From DATFVA01 sp963774455 (lineage in GTDB: Bacteria; Bacteroidota; Ignavibacteria; Ignavibacteriales; Ignavibacteriaceae), in NCBI GenBank assembly GCA_963774455.1, contig CAVZFD010000004.1, positions 124,001-188,000 of the forward strand: a DNA stretch of 64,000 bases. Reading direction: 5' to 3'. This document shows, in pieces, positions 27,740 through 36,929 of the stretch. Within the stretch, counting starts at the first letter, position 1. Each line of letters opens with the position of its first letter. Both the position numbers and the translations under genes were made by a program. The notes beneath the pieces are model-generated. The model ran no database searches, was not told where the DNA came from, and saw only the letters and a program-made list of their open reading frames with translations.

Positions 27740-28348
27740 TTACATTATTCTCCACGTATCCGTTGAAATCACTTTGCCTGAATTAGGATCGATCAGCATA
27801 ATCTCACCATTACCGCGCATACCGTTTGTCCCCTGGGATTCTTCAAAAGTTGAAAGGATACTCCATACATATTGGTCATTTTTCGGATTCCATTCGAACC
27901 TGACCTTCCAGTCTTTTATTCCTTCTTTAAAATTATTTTCTTTTGCTATCTGTCTGGCTTGTTCTTCATTTATATTGAATTCACATCTGCCGGGGTCCGC
28001 ACCGCAATCTGGAAGTCCTGTAATATTTTCCCGGTTAATTATGCTGCCCGTTGAGTCCACTTCAAACTTAATCTTGCTGTCAACATAAGGTTTATCGGGT
28101 ATCTTAAAATTATAAACCATATAATATTTTGAATTAATTTTTTTTGTTTCCTGGAAATCGGGTTTTATATAATTGTCTAAAAATTCCTGTCCTACTCTTG
28201 AAACAATGAACCTGTTTGAGCTCTTCAAAACATTATCCGGAACAGTCGATTGTGAATCGGTGCAGCTGCATGAACATGCGAAAAAGGTTATTCCTGCGGA
28301 TACGGCCAGGAGACCAATTAAAATTTTTATGATAGAATTAAAATTCAT
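27740..28348 (-). CDS. Predicted lipoprotein with PepSY-like C-terminal half
   Basis: A 202-residue exported protein; the hydrophobic signal ends in FFACSCSC, giving several possible lipidation cysteines near residues 25-29. The C-terminal part, NEEQARQIAKENNF, then W..RFEW, VWSILSTFEES and MLIDPNSGKVIS, looks like a PepSY-type fold. The start codon overlaps the hemC stop by ATGA, and the TetR-HemD gene follows by 13 bp, so it is embedded in the heme operon. Conserved placement suggests a link to heme or envelope function, but none can be assigned. Confidence 0.78.
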   Translation of the reverse strand: MNFNSIIKILIGLLAVSAGITFFACSCSCTDSQSTVPDNVLKSSNRFIVSRVGQEFLDNYIKPDFQETKKINSKYYMVYNFKIPDKPYVDSKIKFEVDSTGSIINRENITGLPDCGADPGRCEFNINEEQARQIAKENNFKEGIKDWKVRFEWNPKNDQYVWSILSTFEESQGTNGMRGNGEIMLIDPNSGKVISTDTWRIM

Positions 28349-29287
28349 TTGACCCTCACATTATTGTAGATTTCATCCAGAATTTCCTTTGCCCCTGCTT
28401 TGATTAAGTCCTTCGCCAGGTTTATGCCAACCTTTTCAGGCTCTTTGCTGCTGCCTCTGATCTTTTTTCTGAAAGTAAGACTTCCGTCGAGAGACCCTAC
28501 AAGACCATCCAGGTATATACCATTGGATTTAACTTCAGCAAGTGCTCCGATCGGTACCTGGCATCCGCCTTCAAGTTTTCTCAGAAAAGCTCTTTCAGCA
28601 AGCACAGATTTATATGTTTCTTCATGATGAACAGAGAGAAGTATTTCATCAACAATTTTATTGTCTTCGTGAATTTCGATCCCGAGGGCTCCCTGTCCAA
28701 CTGCGGGCAGCATATCCTCCTTATCTATATATGAAGAGATATATCTTTTAAGATTTAATCTCTCGATACCTGCACGGGCAAGTATTATTCCATCCCAATC
28801 GGATTCAAGAAACTTCTTTAATACGTGAATTAACATTTCCTCTTAATTCATGTATTGTAAGGTCGGGACGTTTATGGAGCAGCTGGGATCTTCTTCTAAG
28901 GGAACCGGTTGCAACATGACCATTTTCCCTGATAGTGTGAATGGTCGTTCCTTTTTTTCTCGCTATCAGGACGTCTTCAACCGGATGACGCTTTGAAACA
29001 GCCGCTAACTTTAATCCTTCAGGCAGCTGTGTCTGCAGGTCTTTAAGACTATGAACGGCGAGGTCTATCTTTCTGCTTAACAACTGAACTTCGAGTTCTT
29101 TGGTGAAAAGACTTTTGTCGCCTATTTGGGATAGAGCGACATCAAGTATCTTATCGCCTTTGGTTTTGATTATCTTTATCTCAACCGAAATATTTTTATT
29201 TCTTTTTTCCAGTTCTTTTTTAATAAAGTTCGACTGCCATAAAGCAAGCTCACTTCCACGGGAACCGATTACAATTTTCTGTTTCAA
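28345..29287 (-). CDS. hemC: Hydroxymethylbilane synthase (porphobilinogen deaminase), apparent frameshift
   Basis: Joins four porphobilinogen units into hydroxymethylbilane. The N-terminal part (from ATG 29287) has VIGSRGSELALWQSNF, DKSLFTKELE, DLAVHSLKD and GSLRRRSQLL. It reads to RGNVNSRIK near 28820, where one extra base (around 28813-28816) sends it to a stop at 28805; the next frame continues KFLESDWDGIILARAGIERL through GGCQVPIGA, whose Cys anchors the dipyrromethane cofactor. The joined length is about 313. No other hemC is in the window and the operon is intact, so the break is most likely a sequencing error. 4-bp overlap with the downstream lipoprotein. Confidence 0.93.
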
Positions 29288-29301
29288 TTTAATCCCTGAA
29301 A

Positions 29302-30591
29302 TTATTCTGGTTTATTATCATTACCGTCTTTTTTATCGATACCGAAAATCTCCCTGATTATACTGATCCTGGCTGCCATCTCATCCGGAGCATTTCCCTC
29401 GCCGGTAAGTTTCTTTAATTCAACCATAGGCTGGTGGAGGATTTTATTTATTATTCTTTTGGTGATAATATCCAGCTTTTCCTGGTCATCATCAGTAAAA
29501 CGGTTCTTATTCTTTCCAACTTCTTCAGCACGTATATTCTCAAAATAATCGCGCAGTTCTTTTATTGTCGGACCTGCTTCCAGGGAATTATACCAGCTTA
29601 TAAGAGCTTCCAGTTCTTCCTTAATTATCTTTTCAACTTTAGGTATTTCATCCCTTCTCTTAGAAAGATTCTGCTCTACGATTATATTAAGGGAATCAAT
29701 ATCATGATAGAACACATAATCGATAATTTTGGAAGTGGGATCAATATCCCGGGGAACGGCAATGTCCATCAGAACCAGTGAGGAATAGTTCCTGCGCTTC
29801 ATTGCAGCCTCTACATCCTTCCTGGTAAGGATCAGACCGGGGGCGCTTGTAGCACTGATGATAATATCATAATCATATATATAATCTTTGAAATTATCGA
29901 AGGGAATTATCTTTGCATTAAGCGAAGAAGCGAGTTTTTCAGCACGCTCTATCGTTCGGTTTGTAATCGAAAGTCTTCCTATCCCCCTGTCGCGCAAATG
30001 TTTCGCCGCAATTTCACCTGTTTCACCTGCGCCTATTACCATTGCCGATTTTTTACTCAAGTTTGAAAATATTTTTTCTATCAGCTGAACTGCAGCATAA
30101 CTTACCGTTACGGCGCCCTCACTTATCAGGGTCTCATTTATTGCCCGCTTGCCTGTTTTTATGGCGGCATCAAATATTCTTTTTGTGATCACACCCGTAA
30201 AGCTGAGATCTTCTGCCAGTTGGAATGAGTCCTTTACCTGCTTAAAGATCTGGTTGTCACCTATGAGCAATGAATCTATTCCTGTTGCCACCTTGAATAG
30301 ATGTTCAATTGCGGAGAAAGAATGAAATGATTGAAAATTATCCGGTGATATATTCGGAACGGATTTATGTTTAATGAGTACATTCTGGAGTTCTGGCAGA
30401 GTTATCTTCTTATTAGCCGGGAAACCGTATATCTCCGTACGGTTGCAGGTTGATATAACCAATCCTTCGCTGAGGAAGCTGTCTTTGATCTTAGCTACAA
30501 GCTCAGTGATTTCCTCTTCAGTCAGATGAAGAGCTTCTCTTATCTCAACCGAAGCTGAACGGTGATTTATTGATATCGCTGATATATTCAT
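29302..30591 (-). CDS. hemA: Glutamyl-tRNA reductase
   Basis: Reduces glutamyl-tRNA to glutamate-1-semialdehyde, the first committed step of C5-type tetrapyrrole synthesis. Catalytic Cys49 lies in VISTCNRTEIYG; a Rossmann domain has MVIGAGETGEIAAKHL, and the C-terminal helical dimerisation domain follows. Length 429. The matching aminomutase hemL is not in the window. The gene lies 14 bp before hemC and 6 bp after the ccsA/hemX-like gene, clearly one operon. Confidence 0.98.
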   Translation of the reverse strand: MNISAISINHRSASVEIREALHLTEEEITELVAKIKDSFLSEGLVISTCNRTEIYGFPANKKITLPELQNVLIKHKSVPNISPDNFQSFHSFSAIEHLFKVATGIDSLLIGDNQIFKQVKDSFQLAEDLSFTGVITKRIFDAAIKTGKRAINETLISEGAVTVSYAAVQLIEKIFSNLSKKSAMVIGAGETGEIAAKHLRDRGIGRLSITNRTIERAEKLASSLNAKIIPFDNFKDYIYDYDIIISATSAPGLILTRKDVEAAMKRRNYSSLVLMDIAVPRDIDPTSKIIDYVFYHDIDSLNIIVEQNLSKRRDEIPKVEKIIKEELEALISWYNSLEAGPTIKELRDYFENIRAEEVGKNKNRFTDDDQEKLDIITKRIINKILHQPMVELKKLTGEGNAPDEMAARISIIREIFGIDKKDGNDNKPE

Positions 30592-30597
30592 ACAGGC

Positions 30598-31422
30598 TCA
30601 ATAAAAAGAATGAAAACTCTGTGCTAAAAAGTTTGTAAGCATAGTAGATGCTATTGCAAGAATAAACCCGATAATCGATAATGTAACTACTTTCTTGCCT
30701 CGCCACTTTCCAAAAAATTTACTGGCTATTCCGATGCCGTATAATATCCAGACCATAGATGTTCCGATAAGTTTGGGATCTGCATAGGAGAAATTGGGAA
30801 AAGCTTTCGGAAGCCAGATAATGCCGATTACAATAGCAAACGTCAGAAGGATAAATCCTATTACTGCCGAGTAAAAGCTCAATACTTCAAGTACTTCAAG
30901 ACTGGGAAGCTTGTTAAATATCAGTCCGAACTTATTCAGCTTTATCTCTTTATAAAGTATTAAATAGAGAAATCCATATACTGCAGAAATTGTTATCGCC
31001 GAATACCCTAATAGCGCACTGAAAACATGGATTCCCAGCAGATTACTTTTAAGCACATCCTTAACTGCAATAAGATCCTGGATAAATAATGAACTGATAA
31101 GTTGGAATAGTATTGAGATAATTATAATAAAAAGACCTGTTCCCCGTATGTCGGTTACCAGCTCTAGAATGAAATAAGAGAATCCCACAGCAAATGCCAA
31201 CACTGTGAAGATCTCAAATACATTGGTAATAGGAGGATGTTCAAAATAAAGCGTTCTGAAAAGCAGGTAGAACAGGTGAAAAATCAATGTAAGAAAAAGG
31301 AGCAGCCTTTTGGAGCTTGCAGCTACCTTTGCACCTTTCATGAAATCTACATAGTAGAAAATGAAAGTAGTTATGTAAAGGATAGGGAGTAAGATGTTTA
31401 AAAAGTCTATTAAATCCTTCAT
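30598..31422 (-). CDS. CcsA/HemX-type membrane protein
   Basis: A 274-residue protein with about eight transmembrane helices, of the CcsA/CcmC/HemX (cytochrome c assembly) family. The region HVFSALLGYSAITISAVYGFLYLILY matches the conserved core, and a WL motif-like segment lies in GIIWLPKAFPNFSYADPKL. In many bacteria such a gene (HemX) heads the hemA operon, as here, and may affect GluTR level; in others it takes part in heme delivery for cytochrome c. The two possibilities cannot be separated here. It is the first gene of the operon, with a 148-bp upstream gap to deoA. Confidence 0.88.
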   Translation of the reverse strand: MKDLIDFLNILLPILYITTFIFYYVDFMKGAKVAASSKRLLLFLTLIFHLFYLLFRTLYFEHPPITNVFEIFTVLAFAVGFSYFILELVTDIRGTGLFIIIISILFQLISSLFIQDLIAVKDVLKSNLLGIHVFSALLGYSAITISAVYGFLYLILYKEIKLNKFGLIFNKLPSLEVLEVLSFYSAVIGFILLTFAIVIGIIWLPKAFPNFSYADPKLIGTSMVWILYGIGIASKFFGKWRGKKVVTLSIIGFILAIASTMLTNFLAQSFHSFY

Positions 31423-31570
31423 TTATAATCTCATATATGACTTACGGGTACAAAATTAGGCATTTGAGGAATATCAAACAAGAATAAAATGACTCTCTGG
31501 TCAAAAATATATACTCTTAGTTCCTTTTAAGGGTTAATTGGAAGACCATCTCAAAAGAGATCAGTGTTTT

Positions 31571-32875
31571 TCAGGTTATTATTTTTTTGATCAATTTTAT
31601 TCCGGAGGGTTTATTTTTGCTGACTGAAACTGACTTTAATATCCTTTCCTTTGCAAGTTCAGCACCTTTTCTTGAATCTGAAAAGATCTCCGCAATTGCA
31701 TCCCCCTTTTTGATCTTGTCACCAACCTTCAGTCTTAATATTATTCCTGCCTTGTGGTCAATTTTATCTTCTTTGGTTTTCCTGCCCGCTCCAAGTTCTA
31801 TAGCCGACATCCCTATTTCATATGTATCCATCTCAGAGATATATCCCGATTTATCGGAAATTACTCTCTGTTTATGCTTGGAATCCTGATACTTTTCGGG
31901 ATCATTTATAAATGATATATCCCCTCCCTGGGCGTTAACCATATCGATAAATTTTTCAAGCGCTTTACCATTAGCTATGAGTGATTCTGCAGTTTTTGTT
32001 CCTTCCCCAATGTTTTCAGCCTTCCCGGCCAAATATATCATAGCTCCCGCTAACCTTGTACTCAACTTATAAAGGTCGTTCTTTGCATCTCCCCGGAGTA
32101 TATTTATGCACTCAACAACCTCCAGCCAGTTTCCAATATGTGTACCTAAAGGCTGGTTCATATCGGTGATAAAAGCTATTACTTTTTTATTAAAATCTTT
32201 TGCGGTATTAACGAGAGATTCAGTTAATTCAATAGCGTCTTTCGTGGTTCTCATAAAAGCACCGGAGCCCACCTTCACATCAAGCACGAGGCCATCAATA
32301 CCCTCCGCCAGTTTTTTGCTCATAATGCTGGCCGTTATTAGGGGAATGGATTCGACTGTCGCCGTGACATCGCGAAGGGAATAAATCACTTTATCAGCCG
32401 GTGCGATATCTTTTGTTTGACCGATCAGTACAACTCCCGTTTTTTTTAGTACAGACCTATACTCATTTAAGTTTAGATCAGTTCTGAATCCCGGTATGGA
32501 TTCCAGTTTATCCAGGGTCCCGCCGGTATGACCCAATCCCCTCCCCGAAATCATCGGTACCTTTACTCCTGCGGCCGCAGCAACCGGAGCCAGTATAAGT
32601 GAGGTTTTATCACCCACACCTCCGGTAGAATGTTTATCTATTTTAAAGCCTTTTATATTTGAAAGGTCGACAACTTTTCCGCTGTGAAGCATTGATTCGG
32701 TGAGCACTGAAGTTTCTTCTTTTGTCATCCCCTGGAAATAGACCGCCATCAGAAAAGCTGAGAACTGATAATCGGGTATTTTTCCTTTTGTAAATCCGTC
32801 AATTATATACTTAATTTCTTTGGAGGTTAAAGCTTCCCCCTCGCGCTTTTTTCTTATTATTTCGACAGGATTCAT
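31571..32875 (-). CDS. deoA: Thymidine/pyrimidine-nucleoside phosphorylase
   Basis: Phosphorolyses pyrimidine nucleosides to the base and (deoxy)ribose-1-phosphate in salvage. Motifs include the signature KIDKHSTGGVGDKTSLILAP (residues ~80-100) and SGRGLGHTGGTLDKLES, with the C-terminal PYNP domain (VISDKSGYISEMDTYEIG). Length 434 is normal. It lies between the heme operon and the divergent aspS gene and ends 148 bp before the ccsA/hemX-like gene, so it is a separate unit. I cannot distinguish deoA from pdp by sequence. Confidence 0.96.
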   Translation of the reverse strand: MNPVEIIRKKREGEALTSKEIKYIIDGFTKGKIPDYQFSAFLMAVYFQGMTKEETSVLTESMLHSGKVVDLSNIKGFKIDKHSTGGVGDKTSLILAPVAAAAGVKVPMISGRGLGHTGGTLDKLESIPGFRTDLNLNEYRSVLKKTGVVLIGQTKDIAPADKVIYSLRDVTATVESIPLITASIMSKKLAEGIDGLVLDVKVGSGAFMRTTKDAIELTESLVNTAKDFNKKVIAFITDMNQPLGTHIGNWLEVVECINILRGDAKNDLYKLSTRLAGAMIYLAGKAENIGEGTKTAESLIANGKALEKFIDMVNAQGGDISFINDPEKYQDSKHKQRVISDKSGYISEMDTYEIGMSAIELGAGRKTKEDKIDHKAGIILRLKVGDKIKKGDAIAEIFSDSRKGAELAKERILKSVSVSKNKPSGIKLIKKIIT

Positions 32876-32973
32876 AGTATTTTATGCCTTCAGGAGCATT
32901 TTATTTAATTTGTATGCCCTTTTAATATTAATTATTTTTATCGCCTGAAATTTATTGGAGCAAAGTTACAAAA

Positions 32974-34737
32974 ATGAAATTTGAAAGAAGAACTCATACC
33001 TGCGGTGAATTAAGTGAGAGCGATGCCGGCAAAAGTGTGGTTTTGAATGGGTGGGTAGACAGAAGAAGGGATCTCGGGGGATTGATTTTTATCTGGCTGA
33101 GGGATCGTTACGGTATTACACAAATAGCATTTGAACCTGAGAATAAAGAGGCATTTGATGCAGCTAAGGATATCAGGAGTGAGTTTGTTCTTTCGGTAGA
33201 AGGGGAAGTAAGAAAGAGACCTGAAGATGCTGTTAATGCCGAACTTGAAACCGGAAAAATAGACGTGCTTGTAAAAAAAGTAATTGTGCTCAATGAAGCA
33301 GAAACCCCTCCTTTTGCAATTAAGGATAATACAGATGCATTTGAGGATCTGAGATTGAAATTCAGGTATCTCGATTTACGCAGACCTGCACTCCAGAAGA
33401 ACTTATTATTAAGGCACCGGCTTGCACAGTTAACCCGGAAGTATTTTGATGAAAACAAATTCATCGAGGTCGAGACACCTGTTTTGATGAAAAGTACTCC
33501 GGAAGGTGCCCGTGATTACCTGGTTCCCAGTCGCCTTCATACAGGAAAGTTTTATGCACTGCCTCAGTCGCCGCAGACGTATAAACAGTTATTAATGGTA
33601 TCAGGACTTGATAGGTATTTCCAGATTGTGAAATGCTTCAGGGATGAAGATCTTAGAGCTGACCGTCAGCCTGAGTTTACCCAGATTGATGTGGAGATGT
33701 CATTTGTTGACAGTGAAGATGTTTTTGAGGTTGTGGAAGGTTTTATGAAAGTGCTTTTTAAAGAGATCTGGAATAAAGAACTTCGGCTTCCGCTCCCAAG
33801 GTTGTCTTTTGATGAAGCTATGGAAAGATACGGAAGTGATAAGCCCGATACACGTTTTGGCCTTGAGCTAAAAACACTTAATAGTATTTTCGGTCAGAGT
33901 GAATTTAAGGTGTTCAAAGAGCAGGTTAGTTCCGGAGGAATAATAACCTCCTTGTTGGCTGAAGGATGTGCCGGTTATTCACGGAACCAGCTGGATACAC
34001 TAACAGATTATGTTAAAGGACTTGGGGCTGCCGGACTTGTTTGGCTTAAAGTTAAAGACGGCAATGTTGAAGCACCTGTAGCAAAGTTCTTTTCTGAAGA
34101 AGAAAAGCAAAATCTTATTTCTGAAATGGCGGCCAAAGATGGTGATCTGATTCTGATTATCTCGGGTCCTAAAATAAAAAGCCTAACGGTGATGGGCTAT
34201 CTTAGAATGGAAATGGCTAAGAGACTGGAACTGATCAACTCAGATACTGAACCGGCTTTATTGTGGACCACCGACTTTCCCCTCTTTGAATGGGATGAAG
34301 AGACCCAGAGGTTTTATGCGATGCACCATCCCTTCACATCTCCCGCCGTCGATGATATTCAATATATGGAGAGCGATCCGGGACGTGTAAAAGCGCGGGC
34401 TTATGATCTCGTTCTGAATGGAACTGAAATAGCCGGTGGAAGCATAAGGATCCATAATACTGAACTGCAATCTAAGATGTTCAGATCTCTGGGTATTTCT
34501 GAGGAGGAAGCAGAGCACAAATTCGGTTTCCTTCTGAATGCATTTAAATATGGCGCCCCCCCTCATGGAGGTATAGCATTCGGATTTGACAGATTGGCAA
34601 TGATATTTGCAGGTGAGAGTTCAATTAGAGATGTTATAGCTTTTCCCAAAACTGCCAGCGCCGTCTCCCTTATGGATGATTCTCCCTCACAGGTAAGTGA
34701 AGAACAGCTAAAAGAACTGCATATAAAACTCAGATAA
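32974..34737 (+). CDS. aspS: Aspartyl-tRNA synthetase
   Basis: Class II synthetase charging tRNA-Asp (and possibly tRNA-Asn). The 587-residue length and the order of domains are those of bacterial AspRS: an N-terminal OB anticodon-binding domain (VVLNGWVDRRRDLGGLIFIWLRDRYG), the catalytic core with motif 2 (FRDEDLRADRQPEFTQID), the inserted GAD domain near residues 290-420, and motif 3 with the GIAFGFDRLAMI glycine-rich arginine. No sequence evidence decides between discriminating and non-discriminating types. It has no close co-directional neighbour upstream. Confidence 0.98.
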   Translation: MKFERRTHTCGELSESDAGKSVVLNGWVDRRRDLGGLIFIWLRDRYGITQIAFEPENKEAFDAAKDIRSEFVLSVEGEVRKRPEDAVNAELETGKIDVLVKKVIVLNEAETPPFAIKDNTDAFEDLRLKFRYLDLRRPALQKNLLLRHRLAQLTRKYFDENKFIEVETPVLMKSTPEGARDYLVPSRLHTGKFYALPQSPQTYKQLLMVSGLDRYFQIVKCFRDEDLRADRQPEFTQIDVEMSFVDSEDVFEVVEGFMKVLFKEIWNKELRLPLPRLSFDEAMERYGSDKPDTRFGLELKTLNSIFGQSEFKVFKEQVSSGGIITSLLAEGCAGYSRNQLDTLTDYVKGLGAAGLVWLKVKDGNVEAPVAKFFSEEEKQNLISEMAAKDGDLILIISGPKIKSLTVMGYLRMEMAKRLELINSDTEPALLWTTDFPLFEWDEETQRFYAMHHPFTSPAVDDIQYMESDPGRVKARAYDLVLNGTEIAGGSIRIHNTELQSKMFRSLGISEEEAEHKFGFLLNAFKYGAPPHGGIAFGFDRLAMIFAGESSIRDVIAFPKTASAVSLMDDSPSQVSEEQLKELHIKLR

Positions 34738-34845
34738 TAAAACAGCCTGATAAAAGCTTTTTTCTTGGGGTAAGCTGCCTTTTGCCGTAAAATACATCTT
34801 ACAGACGATAATATTTATAATTTTTGTAAAAGAACTTTCTGCAAG

Positions 34846-35592
34846 ATGATCAAGAAGGCTTTCTTTCGATTTTATGAGGAATTAAACGACTTCCTGCCTG
34901 AGGAAAAAAGAAAAATAAGGTTTACACACGAGTTTATTGACCGTGCTTCTATAAAAGATATGATCGGGTCGATGGGTGTTCCTCATATAGAAATTGATAT
35001 GATCCTGGTAAACGGCAGCTCAGTGGATTTCAATTATATTGTCCGGGATAAGGATGAGATAAGTGTATTCCCGGTGTTTGAATCACTGAATATCTCGAAT
35101 GTTCAGCACCTAAGGAATAAACCTTTAAGAGAGCCGAAATTTATTGCGGATGTTCACTTGGGTTCTCTTGCAAGATATATGCGTATGCTTGGTTTCGATG
35201 TCTTTTACAAGAACAATTTATCAGGTGAGGAGATCATCGAAACCTCCCTGCACGGGCACCGTGCCATATTGACAAAAGACAGGGACCTGTTAAAAAATAA
35301 TAGGATTACCCATGGCTACTGGATCCGTAATGATATGATCGAGGGTCAATTAAAAGAGGTTATTGAAAGGTTTGACCTCAAAGAAAATATAAATGAATTT
35401 ATGAGATGCCTGGAATGCAACAGTATTCTTGTCCCTGTTGAAAAACATAAGATAGAGCACCGGCTTCCTCCGAAAGTAAAAGAATGGCAGGATCAGTTCT
35501 GGTATTGTGAAAATTGCGATAAGATATACTGGCAGGGAACTCATTATGAAAAAATGATTAAATTTATTGCACACTTAAGGAATCATTTATAA
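34846..35592 (+). CDS. Mut7-C RNAse-domain protein with N-terminal ubiquitin-like domain
   Basis: A 248-residue protein. Residues ~1-90 look like the Mut7-C-associated ubiquitin-like (MoaD/ThiS-like) domain. The Mut7-C domain follows: FIADVHLGSLARYMRMLGFDV (acidic residue of the PIN-like nuclease fold), HRAILTKDRDLL (second acidic site) and GYWIRND. A C-terminal zinc ribbon has CLECN and CENC pairs. The whole layout is typical of the family. Likely a cytoplasmic RNA nuclease; substrate unknown. It follows aspS by 108 bp. Confidence 0.9.
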   Translation: MIKKAFFRFYEELNDFLPEEKRKIRFTHEFIDRASIKDMIGSMGVPHIEIDMILVNGSSVDFNYIVRDKDEISVFPVFESLNISNVQHLRNKPLREPKFIADVHLGSLARYMRMLGFDVFYKNNLSGEEIIETSLHGHRAILTKDRDLLKNNRITHGYWIRNDMIEGQLKEVIERFDLKENINEFMRCLECNSILVPVEKHKIEHRLPPKVKEWQDQFWYCENCDKIYWQGTHYEKMIKFIAHLRNHL

Positions 35593-35677
35593 TTAAGATT
35601 TGTGAAAGTAGTATAAATTATTTAATCTCAGATTGATGCTCTCTTACCAGGGGAGACTCTAAACTTAAACAGGCACA

Positions 35678-36913
35678 ATGGGCTTTATCGTAGTAATATT
35701 CATAACCTTTATTCTCATTTTCCTGATACAATTTTATTTTATCAGGAAGGTTTATAAATCAATTCTCAGGATCTTTCCAAAGGCTTCAGCCCGAACTCTT
35801 AAAAAAGTAATCAGGGTATTGCTTGTTTTCTTTAATCTCTATCCATTGGTTTTGCTTGGCATATATATCTTTCTTTATTCTTCAACGGGACAATCAAGAC
35901 CACAGGTGCCCGACAACTGGATATTAAATTATTTTCTTCTTTATCCGTTCTGGCTGTGGACTTTCCTTGTGGTTCAGTGCATACTTCTGTACTTGATTAT
36001 TGAAATCATAAAGCTAATTCTTCTGCCTTTGTATCGTAAGTATAGGGAAGGGTCAAAAAATATAGAAGCAAAAGTAGTTCTTGTGATCGTGGCGTTTTTC
36101 ATTATTTATGTTCCTGCCAGGGTTATGGTTGACTATTATATGGTGTCAACCCGAATTGTAGAATATAAGGATAAGGACCTTCCTGCAGGGTTGAACAATT
36201 TCCGGATAACTTTTATCTCGGATATCCAGGCCGATGCCTACACAGATGCTTCCAGGCTCGGAAGATATATGAGACGAGTAAATGAAACTGATCCCGATCT
36301 TGTACTGATAGGCGGGGATATGATAACTTCAACCCCCGACTATATTGATGAAGCCGCTGAATTTGTTGGAAAAATAAAATCTAAATACGGTGTGTATTCC
36401 TGCGTGGGAGATCATGATAACTGGGCTTACAGGAATGATTATTTGCGGAGTCTCAGAGAAGTGAAAGAGGCGATGGATAAATATAATGTTGAGATGTATA
36501 ATAACAGGAATGTAGATCTGAAGATAAAGAATTCTACAATCGGGATTACCTTCCTGACCAGTACCTATGTGGAGCATCTCAGGGCCGAACAACTCGACAG
36601 CCTGGTCAATGCACTGAATCATCCTGATCTGAAAATAATGTTGATTCATCAGCCGAATGCATTGGCCGTTCAGAAAGCAGCTGATTCCGGATATAACCTG
36701 TTTCTCGCAGGCCATACGCATGGCGGACAGATAACTTTCTTATTTCCCTTTATAAACCTTACCCCGACTCTTCTTGAAACCAGGTTCGTCCGCGGTGATT
36801 TTCATTTCGGGAATATGCTGATGATCGTAACAAGAGGACTTGGAATGTCTCTTGTCCCGATGAGATATAATTCAACTCCTGAAATTACAGTCATAATTCT
36901 GAGAAAAGAATAA
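35678..36913 (+). CDS. Membrane-anchored metallophosphoesterase
   Basis: A 411-residue protein with four or five N-terminal membrane helices (residues ~1-150), then a calcineurin-like phosphoesterase domain. Metal-binding motifs are FISDIQADAYT, LIGGDMITS, VGDHDNW and GHTHGGQI, in the usual order (D-x-H replaced by D-x-Q in the first block). It belongs to the YaeI/YkuE-type family. The first motif has Gln where the family usually has His, which may alter metal binding. It is alone on its strand between Mut7-C and the convergent MscS gene. Confidence 0.88.
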   Translation: MGFIVVIFITFILIFLIQFYFIRKVYKSILRIFPKASARTLKKVIRVLLVFFNLYPLVLLGIYIFLYSSTGQSRPQVPDNWILNYFLLYPFWLWTFLVVQCILLYLIIEIIKLILLPLYRKYREGSKNIEAKVVLVIVAFFIIYVPARVMVDYYMVSTRIVEYKDKDLPAGLNNFRITFISDIQADAYTDASRLGRYMRRVNETDPDLVLIGGDMITSTPDYIDEAAEFVGKIKSKYGVYSCVGDHDNWAYRNDYLRSLREVKEAMDKYNVEMYNNRNVDLKIKNSTIGITFLTSTYVEHLRAEQLDSLVNALNHPDLKIMLIHQPNALAVQKAADSGYNLFLAGHTHGGQITFLFPFINLTPTLLETRFVRGDFHFGNMLMIVTRGLGMSLVPMRYNSTPEITVIILRKE

Positions 36914-36929
36914 TTTTCCCTAGCAGATA

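Noticed and set aside
28345..29287. hemC as a true pseudogene
   Set aside because: The break is one base, both halves are fully conserved and the operon is otherwise intact.
31548..31561. Palindrome ATCTCAAAAGAGAT as operator of the heme operon
   Set aside because: It lies right at the 3' end of deoA and has short arms; it is too weak to assign to TetR-HemD.
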